Source: Lepus europaeus
Taxonomy: Eukaryota > Chordata > Mammalia > Lagomorpha > Leporidae
Assembly: GCF_033115175.1 (NCBI RefSeq)
Contig: NC_084835.1
Location: forward strand, 98,486,448 to 98,550,447
Direction of reading: 5' to 3'
Length of the DNA: 64,000 nt
Shown here: positions 50,122-61,593 of the stretch, in pieces
How positions within the stretch are numbered: position 1 is the stretch's first letter
Layout: each line of letters begins with the position of its first letter
The notes under the pieces: generated by a model
What the model saw: the letters and a program-made list of their open reading frames with translations, nothing else
What the model was told of the DNA's origin: nothing
Databases searched by the model: none
Program-made: the position numbers and the translations under genes

Positions 50122-50123
<2 letters not shown>

Positions 50124-50133
50124 AAAGCCAAGA

Positions 50134-50275
50134 AGAAAAGGGACAAGGCGGAGGGTGGGAAGAAGAGAGGGGAGGAGGGAGGAAGGGAATGTCAATATGT
50201 TCTTAGAATTGTATCTACAAACCATAATGAATCTGCTAAAAAAAAAACTGATTAAAATTAAAATATAAAAACAAT
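50134..50275 (+). repeat. Possible L1 3' UTR fragment, G-rich purine tract
   Basis: A G/A-rich tract (50135-50190) is followed by 'ttcttagaattgtatctacaaac' and A-rich sequence. This is the usual arrangement of an L1 3' UTR; the call is tentative. Confidence 0.4.
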
Positions 50276-50417
50276 TAAAAGTATGATTGACTTCCCATGT
50301 TTGGACAGCCCTGGGGCTAAGGAAAGGAGGCAGCGTGGTAGAGGCTGGGAACTGAAGCCAAGGCCGACCTCTCTCTTTCCCTCTGTTCTTAACTCTCACC
50401 TCTCAGGTCTTTCATTA

Positions 50418-50612
50418 TTTTAAAATTAATTTTTTACTTATTTGAAAGGTAGAGCAACAAACCTAAAGACAGACAGGCAGAGACTTGCCATCCTCTTTTT
50501 CCCTCCCCGGATGCCCACAACAGCTATGGTGGGGCCAGGTGGAAGGAAGCCAGGAGCCCAGAGCTGCTTCAATCCACCTCTCCCATGTGGATGGCACTTG
50601 TTGCCTCTCAGT
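50418..50612 (-). repeat. CSINE fragment, head missing
   Basis: Tail 'ttaattttttacttatttgaaaggtagag' and body to 'cccatgtggatggcac'. The head is absent. Confidence 0.78.
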
Positions 50613-50636
50613 TCTTGCTTTTGAAAACAAATTCTG

Positions 50637-50893
50637 GGGCTGGTGCTGTGGTGCAGCGGGTTAAAGCCCTGGCCTGAAGTGCCGGCATCTTATATGGGCG
50701 CTGGTTCAAGACCCGGCTGCTCCTCTTTCGATGCAGCTCTCTGCTATGGCCTGGGAAAGCAGTAGAAGATGACCCAAGTCCTTGGGCCCCTGCACCTGTG
50801 TAGGAGACCCAGAGGAAGCTCCTGGCTCCTGGCTTCAGATCAGCGCAGCTCTGGCCGTTGTGGCCAATTGGAGAGTGAACCATCAGATAGAAG

Positions 50894-50933
<40 letters not shown>

Positions 50934-50995
50934 CTCCTCTCTCTCTGTGTAACTCTTTCAAATAAATAAATAAATCTTCAAAAAAAGAAAAAAAT
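50637..50995 (+). repeat. CSINE, intermediate subtype, full length
   Basis: Head 'ggctggtgctgtggtgcagcggg', a (CT) run at 50897-50930, tail 'tttcaaataaataaataaatc'. Confidence 0.93.
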
Positions 50996-51589
50996 GCTAC
51001 ATTTACTTATCTACTAGGCAATGAATGTAATTAATCATAGAAAATAATTAAAATCATTCTTTTATCAATTCAGTTCTAATTGAGTACAAAGATGTGGCTC
51101 ATCACTTAAAACCCCAAGAAACTGTAAGGAAGCCATGGACCCTCGACTTCCTCCCTGTGCAGCACTAAATGCACATCCCATGATCCCAGCCGTCTTTCTC
51201 CTTCTTATTTTGGTCCCTAGAGAAGAGAGTGTTCTAGCTTTCTATGTTCCTGAAACTTAAACTGTTAAAATAAAAGTTAAGCTGAATTCATTATTACTAC
51301 TTCTGTGCAAAAATTCACTCCTTCAAGGGAATATTTAGGTATGCATTGATTATTCTAAAAAAAAAAAAAAAAGAGGATGAAAAGAAAGACTTTTCTTTGT
51401 CAGAAATTACATTTAATACAATCAAGTAACATAGCAACCCCAAATCTAACAATAGAGAGACATGTCTTTTTTTTTTTTCAGATTAAGTATTTGTATTAAA
51501 TGACATTTCTCTAAAAATTCCCTTCACTAGTGAATGTCAGAGGAGAGCTCTGTGGATTTTATAAATTTACAGAGCATTTTCTGGCTTGG
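50996..51589. other. AT-rich DNA
   Basis: Orphan A run at 51357-51372 and T run at 51468-51478. No gene or nameable repeat. Confidence 0.45.
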
Positions 51590-51735
51590 GAGTGTGCATC
51601 TGAACCACGTATTTGCTTCCATCTCAAAGCAGCAGACCTTGATTCTGATTACAAGCTAAACACATATTGATTACAAGTCGCGCATAGTCCATTCTTCCAC
51701 ACATTAGAAAATGGGTTTACTGACCTCGTTCCCTG
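51590..51735 (+). repeat. Dispersed element, copy B
   Basis: Homologous to the insert at 47661-47785, with an extra segment of about 24 bp in the middle ('aaacacatattgattacaag'). Flanked by non-SINE sequence. Family unknown. Confidence 0.7.
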
Positions 51736-51859
51736 CACAAGGTCTTCTCTGGACATGTGAATGCAAGTGCTCTTTTCTACCTTACTGAATTTCTGTCTGG
51801 AGCCTGGATATTTAGAGCCTCGTATTTATTGTTTTTACCACATTGGACTTGGATGCCTT

Positions 51860-51965
51860 GACTGTGTCATCAAACAAGCACTCATTCACTCAATAAACAT
51901 TTGCTGAGAATCCTCTTGGTCTCGGGCTCTCCGCTCAACACTAGAGCACAGGGAATACCAAAATA
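51860..51965 (+). repeat. L2-like remnant
   Basis: 'ctcattcactcaataaacatttgctgag' and 'gagcacagggaatacc' follow the widespread mammalian L2 end wording. Confidence 0.5.
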
Positions 51966-52107
51966 AATATAAGATTAGGAACAGCATGATGTCTGCTCTT
52001 AGACAGAACACAGGCCACAGGCCGTGGGCACTTCTGTCCCAACGTTCATTATGATGTTTGCACTCTACAGTCAGGTGAGGCCAGAGAGGCTCTCAAGGTT
52101 GTGCAGG

Positions 52108-52326
52108 GTCAGCTGAGCTGATCCGAAGCCAGGAGCCAGGAGCTTCTTCCAGGTCTCCCATGTGGGTGTAGGGGCCCAAGGACTTGGGGCATCTTCTGCT
52201 GCTCTCTCAGGTGCACCAACAGGGAGCTGGATTGGAAGTAGAGCAGCAGGGACTCCAACAGGTGCTCAGATGGGATGCCGGCACTGAAGGCCAGGGCTTT
52301 AACCCGCTGTGCCACAGCGCTGGCCC
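52108..52326 (-). repeat. CSINE, tail missing
   Basis: Begins 'gagctgatccgaagccagg', head ends 'ccgctgtgccacagcgctggccc'. The GA-rich and A-tail regions are absent. Confidence 0.88.
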
Positions 52327-52489
52327 CTACCTCATATATTTTAAGAGCAATTGTTCCTAACTGTTCATCCTTGCACTTGAACTTTTCCTCTTCCGCAAGA
52401 TGTGGCTATGCGAATAATAGGAGTCTGTTCCCCTCCCTACCACGGCTCCAGTTCAGGCCCTTCTAAATCCCTTCTAAAATTCCTCAGGG

Positions 52490-52840
52490 ATTTCTCTGCC
52501 TCTTCTCCCAACCCACACAACATGTTACTTCCAAGGCCATCTTTCTGGAGCGTGAAACCATAGTAGCTCTTCAGTGACTCCTCATATGGGTTGGTCCTCA
52601 GGCCTGCCAGTTCCTAGCCTAGCCACCTGGCTGGCTGACCACTCCAAACACTGTCCCCTTCCCTTCTGCTGTCCTCCTCTCAGTTCGTACATGCACTCAC
52701 ACTTGAATCACACGCAGCTCCTTTCCCTTCCCCGCGCATGCCTACACCCCATGTCCAGGACTATGCCACCCTCCAGAACCTCACCCACTCACCCTCTCCT
52801 CCACCATCTCTGCCAGGCCTTGTTCAGACTCCACATTGAA
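52490..52840 (-). repeat. L2 remnant
   Basis: 'gtagctcttcagtgactcctcat' and 'ccaaacactgtcccctt' follow the antisense L2 order (splitting of 'cactcccctgcttaaaa...tggctccccat' type wording). Diverged. Confidence 0.5.
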
Positions 52841-53395
52841 AGGCCTCCCTGGATCTAGCCGCTGGATCAGTCTCTTCCTGTGTACTCGGCCCTGTTACCA
52901 AGGCCTTTTCCATCAGCCAATGTGTGTGTGTGAGTTATTACATGGGAATTTATCCACAAGACCCTGGCTTGTGAGCCTGCAGAATGCAAAGCCTGCATTC
53001 CAGCACGGTGGTTGGTCATGGTGGGCCTTTAGCAAAGGAGTCCCCCGTTTATCTGACTCTGTGTGAGCGGCAGGACACTTCGTGTTTGTTTTCACTGTAA
53101 CAGAAGCAAACATGAATTTCAGGCACTCATAACACTTGAATTTAATTCTGTGGAAGCAAGATAGAAAACGTAGTAAGTTAGCTTGCCCAAAAACAATGTG
53201 CATTTAGAAATGTCCTCACAGCTAATTAAATGCAACAGGAGCTTAAATGGAGTGAGACAGGAGTCTGAATTTGGTTATGACAATGGGCTTCCTGCCTGTG
53301 AGTAACAGCTCGTCAGTCATTGGATGAAGATTCGTATAGCCACATCTTGTAGTAACAACCCTACTGAACAGCTTCTAATAAAGAATTACACTAAG
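52841..53395. other. Unassigned DNA
   Basis: Nothing recognised except a short GT run at 52921-52932. Confidence 0.45.
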
Positions 53396-53694
53396 GAGCA
53401 AGTGTTTGGTGCGGCAGTTAAGATGTCACTTGGGACACATGTATTCCATATTGAATTGTGTGGGTTTGAGTCCTGACCCTGCTTCCGACTCCAGCTTCCT
53501 GGTAATGCACACCCTGGGAGGCAGCAAGTGATGGCTCAAGTAGTTGGGTCCCTGTCACTCATGTGGGAGACCCAGATGGAGTTCCTGGCTCCTGGTTTCA
53601 GCCTGGCCCAGCCCTACTGTTGTGGGCATCTAGAAAGTAAACCAGAAGATTGAAGATTCTCTCTCTCTCTCTCTCCCTCTTTCAAATAAATATA
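53396..53694 (+). repeat. CSINE, old subtype
   Basis: Head 'ggagcaagtgtttggtgcggcagttaag', CT run, tail 'tttcaaataaatataact'. Confidence 0.86.
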
Positions 53695-54000
53695 ACTATT
53701 AACTATTATTAAGACACTACACAAAACTTAAATAATTGTGTTTCCTCAATACCAGGCCATGAAAAGGATGCTCTACCTATCTTAATTATCCACTACATCC
53801 TAGACATTTGTAAAATTCATCAGGAATTAACTTAAGGGCCAAAGCTTTGAAACGGACCAATCCGTGGAAGTAGGTAGGAACTCTTGCCCCTGCCCTTGCT
53901 GCTTCCTCACTAGCACCTGTACGTGGGATGTCTGTCTTCATGGTATCACTTGACAACAGAACTTGGAGATACAGTAATTTTGCTAAAATATTTTAGGCAA

Positions 54001-54329
54001 GGCCGGCGCCGTGGCTTAACAGGCTAGTCCTCCACCTTGCGGTGCCGGCACACCGGGTTCTAGTCCCGGTTGGGGCGCCGGACTCTATCCCGGTTGCCCC
54101 TCTTCCAGGCCAGCTCTCTGCTGTGGCCCGGGAAGGCAGTGGAGGATGGCCCAAGTCCTTGGGCCCTGCACCCGCAAGGGAGATCAGGAGAAGCACCTGG
54201 CTCCTGGCTTCGGATCAGCAAGATGCGCCGTCCGCAGCGGCCATTGGAGGGTGAACCAACGGCAAAAAGGAAGACCTTTCTCTCTGTCTCTCTCACTATC
54301 CACTCTGCCTGTCAAAAAATAAATAAAAT
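54001..54329 (+). repeat. CSINE, young subtype
   Basis: Head 'ggccggcgccgtggcttaac' to a tail with AAATAAATAAAATA. The 16-bp duplication AAAATATTTTAGGCAA is perfect (53985-54000 and 54330-54345). Confidence 0.96.
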
Positions 54330-54564
54330 AAAATATTTTAGGCAAGAAAATTCCAAGCACTGAATGGAAAACTCTTACCTAGCTAGAAAGATTTTAAACT
54401 CCTTTGTGTCATATTTATCCTTCTTCCTCCCTCCACATCCAGCCCTGACTCTTCCTCCATCTAAAATGTGTAACAGTTAAAATCCAAATGAGCACCACTT
54501 GCTAAAAACAGGGAGTTTCTAGTCTGGTGGTTTTAATGCTGCAAGCAAAATAGGCAGAGTTGGG

Positions 54565-54904
54565 GAGCCAGCATTGTGGTGCAGCAGGTTAAGCCTGCTT
54601 GAGATACCAGCATCTGATATTGGAGTGCTGGTTTGAGTCCTGGTGTTCTATTTATGATCCAGCTGTCTGCTAATGTCCCTAGGAAGGCAAGGGAAGATGC
54701 CCCAAGTGTTTGGGACTCTGACACACATGTGGGAGACTCCCATCGAGTTCCTGGCTCCCAACTTCAGCCTGACCCAGCCCTGGCTGTTGTGGCCACTTGG
54801 GGAGTGAACAGCAGATGAAAGATGTCTCTGTCTGTCTGTCTGTCTCTATCTCTTCCCCTCCCTCTGTCACTCTGACTTTCAAACAAATAAATAATTATTT
54901 TTTA
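54565..54904 (+). repeat. CSINE, intermediate subtype
   Basis: Head 'ggagccagcattgtggtgcagcagg', (TGTC) run at 54826-54845, tail 'tttcaaacaaataaataa'. Confidence 0.88.
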
Positions 54905-54939
54905 AATGAATTATTGTTTTAAAACAAATAGGTATAGTC

Positions 54940-55226
54940 GGGGTTGGTACAATGTATTGGGCCACCCCCGGGACACCTGCATCCCACATTGGTGTGTTTG
55001 GTTCAACCCCTGGCTACTCCACTTCCCACTAATGTGCATCCTGGGAGGCAGATGATGTCTTGGGTGCTTGAGTTCCTGCCAGCATGTGGGAGACACAGAC
55101 AAAGCTCCATGCTCATGGCTTTAGCATGGCCCAGTCCCAACTGTTGCAGGCATTTGGGTAGTGAACCAGTGGACAGAAAATATCTCTCTCTCTCTCTCTC
55201 CAACAACAACAACAAAATTTTTTTTA
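54940..55226 (+). repeat. CSINE, old subtype
   Basis: Head 'ggggttggtacaatgtattgggcc', tail with (CAA) units at 55200-55215. Confidence 0.83.
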
Positions 55227-55619
55227 AGCCACAAAAACCAAACAGACATGGTCAACCAGGAAGAGCTACAAACTTGAAAATTCAGCACACATCCGGGATG
55301 TGCCTTGAAGTGTGTCTAAGGGATGGCCAGCAAGTAAATAAAGAGAAACACACAGTGCTCAACTAAGGAACTTCTGGAAAAGTGATATAAAGACTTAAAA
55401 AAAAAGTCCTGAGACTCTGAAACACCAACGTGATTTTAAATCTATTGTTTCAGCCTTAATCACATGTTTCTTTAATACTGTCACTTCATTGGTTTGCAGT
55501 TTTGGACAAACATTTAGAAGAATAGTTTTTGAATGTGTATCTTAGACACAATGTGGTTTACAGGCACGAGAATACCAAATAGAGGACAGATGAAGTTTAT
55601 AGATGAATTAAAGAATGAA
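55227..55619. other. AT-rich DNA
   Basis: No gene or nameable repeat. Confidence 0.4.
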
Positions 55620-55910
55620 AATAAAGTTCCCTAGCTTCATTCTCTGTGCATGTCACACCATCTCACAAGACGACATCCCACCGATCTTTCCAGAACCCAC
55701 AAGAACTTTTCAAGATTAAGCCCAACCTCCTCCAATGGGTCCTCAGAGCTCCCCAGACCCCGCCCCCATTTCACCCCTCCTCCCTTCTCTCCTCTGCCTG
55801 CTGTCTACACACAGCCCATCTCCCCCAGGCCCACCCCTACTCCACACAGCCCAGGGGTCTCCCTGTCTCTCCAGGGTCTTTTGCCAAGTTCAGCCTCTGT
55901 GTTTACAAAA
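55620..55910 (-). repeat. Possible L2 remnant
   Basis: 'tcaagattaagcccaacctcctccaatgggtcctcag' and the CT-rich sequence after it follow antisense L2 order. The overlapping frames in three phases here are low-complexity and not coding. Confidence 0.42.
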
Positions 55911-56304
55911 GATCACCACAATGGCACAGGCCAAGAAAGGCCGTATGGAGGCGATGGTTCTAGGAGATGACAGAATGTTTTAAAGGTCAGCTGTGGCAAC
56001 CTCAGCTAATCATCTTCCACACTTGTGTGGAAGTGACACACTCACACTCTTACCCAAATGTTCATCTTTTATGTGTACTAAAATTTAATAATTCCCATAA
56101 TTTGGGTATATGATAATTCAACAAAGGTTAACTTGAATCTTTTACAACTGACAAATTATCGCAATTAACTTATAAGCAAATTGAATAAAATTCCTTTTTT
56201 TGTTGTTTTTTGGGGCTATCCCTTACAAAAAATTACTGGTGCACTTATAGAAACAAATATTCCCTACTCTCTCTCTCTTTTTTTTTTTTTTTTTTTAAAG
56301 GAGG

Positions 56305-56650
56305 CAGGGGGCCAGCACCGTGGTGCAGTAGGTCAATCCTCCACCTGCAATGCTGACATCCCATATGGGCGCCCATTCGAGTCCTGGTGCTCCTCTCCCA
56401 GTCCAGCTCTCTGCTGTGGCCCGGGAGTACAGTGAAGGATGGCCCAGGTGCTTGGGCCCTGCACCGGCAAGGGAGAACAGGAGGAGGCACCTGGCTCCTG
56501 GCTTTGGATTGGCGTAGCTCCGGCCGTAGCGGCCATTTGGGGGGTGAACCAATGCAAGGAAGACCTTTCTCTCTGTCTCTTTCTCTCACTGTCTGTAATT
56601 CTACCTCTCAAATAAATAAGTAAAATATTAAAAATAAATAAATAAATAAA
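56305..56650 (+). repeat. CSINE, intermediate subtype
   Basis: Head 'gggggccagcaccgtggtgcag', tail 'ctctcaaataaataagtaaaatatt' and ATAA repeats. Preceded by (CT)n and a T run at 56269-56297, probably the tail of another lost element. AAAGGAGGCAG / AAAGGAAGGAAGCAG-like flanks. Confidence 0.88.
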
Positions 56651-56699
56651 GGAAGGAAGCAGATTTCTCACAGGGTGGAGATTGCATTTTTTTCTTTTT

Positions 56700-56755
56700 T
56701 AAAAAAGATTTATTTATTTGAAAGTCAGAATTACACACAGAGAGAGAAGGAGAGG

Positions 56756-56800
<45 letters not shown>

Positions 56801-57036
56801 CTTCCATCCGCTAGTTCATTCCCCAACTTGCTGCAACAGCTGTGCGGATCCAAAGCCAGGAGCCAGGAGCCTCCTTCAGGTCTCCCATGTGGGTACAGGG
56901 CCCCAAGGACTTGGGCCATCTTCCACTGCTTTCCCAGGCCACAGCAGAGAGCTGGATTGGAAGTGGAGCAGTCAGGACTCAAACAGGCACCCACTGCAGG
57001 TGGCGGCTTTACTCACTACGCCAAAGTGCCGGCCCC
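56700..57036 (-). repeat. CSINE with (GA)n
   Basis: Left end 'aaaaagatttatttatttgaaagtcag', GA run at about 56742-56799, head ending 'gccaaagtgccggccccc'. Confidence 0.91.
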
Positions 57037-57046
57037 CTTCTTTACT

Positions 57047-57390
57047 TTTTTTTTTTTTTTTTTTTTAGATTTGTTTATTTGAAAGTCAGAGTTACACAGA
57101 GAGAGGAGAGGCAGAGTGAGAGAGAGAGCGGTTTTCCATCTGCTGGTTCACTCGCCAGATGGCCGCAATGGCCGGAGCTGCACCTATCCGAAGCCAGGAG
57201 CCAGGAGCTTCTTCTGGGTCTCCCACGAGGTTCAGGGGCCCAAGCACTTGGGCCATCTTCTACTTCTTTCCCAGGCCATAGCAGAGAGCTGGATTGGAAG
57301 TGGAGCAGCTGGGTCTCAAACCAGCGCCCATATGGAATGCCGGGGCCTCAGGTCAGGGTGTTAACCCGCTGTGCCACAGCGCTGGCCCCG
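57047..57390 (-). repeat. CSINE, full length, adjacent same-strand copy
   Basis: Poly-T, 'agatttgtttatttgaaagtcag', head ending 'ctgtgccacagcgctggcccc'. The duplication CCCCTTCTTTACT (57034-57046 and 57391-57403) partly uses the end of the previous SINE, so it is the younger of the pair. Confidence 0.94.
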
Positions 57391-57479
57391 CCCCTTCTTT
57401 ACTCTTACAGCATGATTCAGGTAGATAATCTACTAAGATTTTAACTTGATTGAGATACTCTAAATACTTCAAAGTAATC

Positions 57480-57640
57480 AAAATACTGTTTACATACAAG
57501 GGTACTTTAAACAGTTTTTAAAGAAATAATTAAATGATCAACTTATTTTGATGCAAAAACATTTATAATCCATACTACATAGTTTTTTTTTTTTTCACAA
57601 TATGCATCTTCCATGAACTTTTTGAAGACCTGTCATATTA
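57480..57640. repeat. Old L1 3' UTR fragments, opposite orientations
   Basis: Left part 'acaagggtactttaaacagttttta' is the sense wording of an old L1 3' UTR. Right part 'caatatgcatcttccatgaactttttgaagacc' (57599-57631) is the antisense of the same wording. The two face each other around 57570-57595. Confidence 0.58.
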
Positions 57641-57719
57641 TCCAGTTCAACCTTTTCACTAATTCCAGTAGTCTTCAATTTAGTGCAAATGAACACAACT
57701 TCGTTCATTAGAATATCAC

Positions 57720-57902
57720 TAAGATAATTCTCTGGGTCTAATTCTTGGCTGTAAGTTCTACTGTGTGACCTTGGGCAAGTTATTTTAACATCTCTTAGAT
57801 TCAATTACCTAATACATAAGCCTGAGGTTTGTGAAGATTAAGTGTGAAGACACCTAGCATGGAACCCAGTCAGTGGTGGGCACTCAATAAACATCAATTT
57901 CT
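57720..57902 (+). repeat. MIR
   Basis: 'ctgtgtgaccttgggcaagttattttaacatctct' then 'gaagattaagtgtgaagacacctagca' and terminal 'cactcaataaacat'. One of the best preserved MIRs here. Confidence 0.87.
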
Positions 57903-57905
57903 TGG

Positions 57906-58170
57906 GGCAAGTGATTGGCACAATGGTTGAGTGCCTGGGTTTGAAATTCAGCTCATCCCTTGATGATAGCTTCCTGGTCATGTGCACCTTGGGAGACAGT
58001 GGTTATGGCTCACGTGGTTAGGTTCCTCCCTCCTGTGTGAGAGACCTGTATTGAATTCCCAGCTCCCAGCTTCAGCCAGGCTCAACCTTGGCTATTGCAG
58101 GCATTTGGGGAGTGAGGCAGTGGATGGGACTCTCTTTCTGTCTTTAACAGTAAATAGGATTTAAAATAAA
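57906..58170 (+). repeat. CSINE, old subtype
   Basis: Head 'ggggcaagtgattggcacaatggttgag' with an internal deletion, tail 'aaaataaataaatg'. Abuts the MIR. Confidence 0.82.
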
Positions 58171-58308
58171 TAAATGTTTTTCTTTTTCCTTATCTCCTTC
58201 TTCAAAGATTCTCAAAATATGGCCTGTATATGTCTTTAGATTGATCTTTAGTGCCATGTTTTTATTTGGATATGAATTCATTTCCTTAAACCAAAATCCA
58301 TATTACTA

Positions 58309-58725
58309 GAGGCTTCCACAGCCTTGGCAGCTCATGACAAGAGCTTCGGGTGATTACTGATGTCATAAATAAGAATGTCAATTGTTAAATCAACAACAGG
58401 AGTCACTGTGCACTTGCTCCCCATGTAGGCTCTCTGTCCTTAATGTGTTGTACTATGTGAATTAACAGTAAAACTAGTATTCAAACAGTACTTTATACTT
58501 TGTGTGTCTATGTGGGTGCAAACTGTTGAAATCTTTTCTTAGTATATATTAAGTTGATCTTCTGTATATAAAGATAATTAAAAATGAATCTTAATGAAGA
58601 ATGGGATGGGAGAGGGAGTAGGAAATGGGATGGTTTGTGGGTGGGAGGGTGGTTATGGGGGAAAAAAACAACTATAATCCAAAAGTTGTACTTTTGAAAT
58701 TTATATTTATTAAATAAAAGTTTCA
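58309..58725 (+). mobile_element. L1 3' UTR end, rabbit type, 5'-truncated
   Basis: 417 bp of the 3' UTR that I know from lagomorph L1: 'gtgattactgatgtcataaa', 'aacaacaggagtcactgtgcac', 'gggtgggagggtggttatggggg', then AATAAA near the end. The flanks AAAATCCATATTACTA (58293-58308) and AAAATCCATGTTACTA (58726-58741) are a target duplication with one mismatch. A short, typically 5'-truncated insertion with no coding part. Confidence 0.93.
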
Positions 58726-58741
58726 AAAATCCATGTTACTA

Positions 58742-58872
58742 AGATAAAAGCAATTATTTTCCACTAGTTTTAGTCAGTTATTTTAATAGTACTAAGAAGA
58801 GGTGATCATTGATATATTCCTTTTAGCTCTATCAATTAGAAACACTTTGAACTGCAAGTATCAACATATTCA
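58742..58872. other. Short unassigned DNA
   Basis: Nothing recognised. Confidence 0.4.
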
Positions 58873-58921
58873 GGGACGAGCAGGTGGCCTCGCGGTTGAG
58901 ATGCCCGTGTCCCACATCCAG
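58873..58921 (+). repeat. CSINE head fragment
   Basis: 'ggacgagcaggtggcctcgcggttgagatgcccgtgtccc' equals about 50 bp of an old CSINE head. The rest is missing. Confidence 0.68.
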
Positions 58922-58989
58922 GAGATAGAGAAGAAACAATTATTTGTCTACAAGGAGTTTTGAACAGGGAAGGAGACTGATCTGCAAGC

Positions 58990-59060
58990 CAGTAATGTAT
59001 GAGGAGACTTCAAAACATTCATGGAAAATGTGCACTATCTTTTATTTCCATTTTTCAGGA
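58990..59060 (+). repeat. Old L1 3' UTR fragment
   Basis: 'gaggagacttcaaaacattcatggaaaatgtgcac' is the widespread old L1 3' UTR wording. Confidence 0.58.
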
Positions 59061-59370
59061 ACTCTTTAAGCCCTTCCGCATATAAGCAATAGGATGTAAA
59101 TGTGAAGGCGAAGGGGAGACAAAGGCAGGAGCGATCTAGATTCAGAAGTCTAAGAATCTGATTTATTAGCATCAGAAACTTTGTCCGGCGCAAACATTCT
59201 CTGGATTGCTCCAGCACTGTCAGCTCTAAATACAAGAAGGATCTGGTTTTACCTAACACTGCTAATGAGATACTCAGTTAGGAGTTGGTGTTCATACAGG
59301 TGGCTTACCCTTCGTTAGCAATCACATATATTCCCAACTCTTCATTCAAAAATTTGTGAGTTTCAAAGCG

Positions 59371-59800
59371 GCTATGGTTTGAATACGGCTTGTATCTCCC
59401 AAAAGGATCACGTATTGGGAGCTTGGTCTCTAAGGTGGTAACGTTTGGAGGGGCTCTGTAACCTTTAAGAAGTAGGGGTTTAGTGGGAAGTCGTTGGTCA
59501 TTGGGGGCACTCTCCCAGAAGGTGATCTTGTGGGACTCCTTGGTGGAATACATGAGAGGGTTGCTCTAAAAGCTTGAGCTGGGCCTCCCCTAGTCTCTGC
59601 TCCTGTTTTGAGATGTGACTGCTTGCCCCAACACACACTCGCATGTAGCCATCCACCACTCTCCATGAGGTCTTCACCAGAACTAAGCCAGCACCAATGC
59701 TGTGCCCTTGAACCTCCGTGAGCTACATAAACCTCTTCTCTCCCATAACTAACTGTCCTGAGTATTTTGTTATCATGACACCAAGTTGACTAATATAGGG
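59371..59800 (+). repeat. MaLR-type LTR
   Basis: Begins 'tatggtttgaatacggcttgtatctccc' and ends 'tgagtattttgttatcatgacaccaagttgactaata', the order of a MST/MLT-type LTR. The middle differs from primate copies. No internal retroviral sequence. Confidence 0.68.
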
Positions 59801-60209
59801 TGGGGGAGACTATTTCTTGGTTTTCATTGATGACAGACATTCATCATTGCCTATTTTTATGATTTTGAGATTGTGGAAAAACAGCCAACAGGAAGAAAAA
59901 TGTTGCTTCCTGTCCCCTTCAGGTTCACTAGGAAATCACTCACGTTTTTTAGTTTGGTCCCTTAGGCCTCAGATACATTTGTGCATGACACTAACCATGT
60001 AAGGGACAATCAGTCTATGATCACCAACTCCTAGATTCTTAGCTAAGTGAAGACAAGATTAGAAATTCAGTGAATTCCTGTATCAATTAATGTCTTCGAA
60101 ACAGCAGATTGTGACTCATCATGAAATCAAGTCACTGATTTGTAATCAGAATTTTTTTAAAGAAGTAGAATTGATAAAGAAATATCAAAATGGATTTCAC
60201 CTACTCTAT

Positions 60210-60545
60210 TAGTGGGCTATTTGTTACCTTAACTAAAATCGCTGAGGAGCAACTTGGGAGAGAAGATGGTTTACTTCAGCTTGCAGTTGGGAGGTTCACA
60301 GGCCAAGATCAGGTGGCAGCATTGGTCTGGCATCTGGTGGAGTATCAATGGCAGTGCGTGTGGAGGAGCAGTCACAAGATGAGCCAGGAAGCAGAGACAG
60401 CCACGGGACGCACATTCGGCTTCCATAACCAACCCTTCCAAGAGCAATGACCAAAAGACCCCACCAGCCCACCTCCCACACACCGTAATTTGATGAAGCC
60501 TCCACTCTTAACACATCAACTGCCCAGCTAAGACTTTGATGTTTA
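60210..60545 (-). repeat. MaLR-type LTR relic, opposite orientation
   Basis: 'ggtttacttcagcttgcagttgggaggttcacaggccaagatcaggtg' and 'cataaccaacccttccaagagcaatgacc' follow the antisense of such LTRs. It faces the LTR at 59371-59800. Confidence 0.55.
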
Positions 60546-60553
60546 AATGTATA

Positions 60554-60855
60554 GGGGTGGAGCTGTGGCCCAGCAGGTGAAAGTCCAGGCCTGCAGCACC
60601 GGCATCCCTTGTGGGTGCCGGTTTGAGTCCTGGATGCTTCACTTCCAACCCAGCTCCCTGCTAATGCACCTAGAAAAGCAGCAGAGTGTGGTCCAAGTCC
60701 TTGGGCCCCTGCACCCACATGGGAGACCCGGAAGAAGCTCCTGGCTCCTGGCTTTGGATAGACTCAGCAGATGGAGGACCTCTCTCTCTCTGTTTCTACC
60801 TCTCTCTGTAACTCTGTCTTTCAAATAAACAATAAAATAAATATTAAGAAAGAAA
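60554..60855 (+). repeat. CSINE, intermediate subtype
   Basis: Head 'ggggtggagctgtggcccagcagg', tail 'tttcaaataaacaataaaataaat'. Confidence 0.9.
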
Positions 60856-61593
60856 CTCTTTAAAAAAAACAATGTTTGTATAAGTTTGGGAAGCTAAATT
60901 CTATTCAACTCACAATACCTACTAAGGTAAGAATTATTTCATGAAACTTCCGTCCGTTGTAGGAGTCTTTGTGTTGAGTCACAACATACACAGCACAGAA
61001 CATATTTCTTATTGTGTCACAGTCAAAAAGCTAAGCCTAGAACCAGATGTTGGTTCACAGGCAGCCACTTGTGAGCCATTTAACAAATATTTGTTGAATT
61101 GATTTGTGTGTGTGTTTGCAAATTTACTCAATAGACACTAAGACTGTGTACACATTGACCATTGCACTCCCTTGTTTAAACTCGAAAAAATATAGGCACC
61201 AGCAAGCTCTCAAATGCTAAGCAGATTCAGTAAATGTTCTTCTGTAGGAATAAACCATCCTGCTTACTAGAACTGCTTCTTAATCTTTAATCCAGCTTAA
61301 CCTCCCTCCCCCACCTGCTGTACAAAATAGATGCCGTGGTCTCTAAACAGGTGCTTGGAAGAAATTATCAGAGAAGCGGTGGGTATGGTTGGTCTCTGGC
61401 CAGCAGAGCTTTCCAGCATTCGTTACCTGCAGCAACACCTGTCCTGTCCTGATCCATGTCTCTGTCTCCGTCACATCCAGATGGGCAGGGTAGCCTGTGT
61501 CCCAGCACAGATAATGTCACAGGGCTTGTTCCCCAGTGGTATCATTTTCTTCCTTTCTTCCTTTCTTCTTATCTTTTTTATTTCTTTCTGATT
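60856..61593. other. Unassigned DNA
   Basis: No gene or nameable repeat. Confidence 0.4.
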
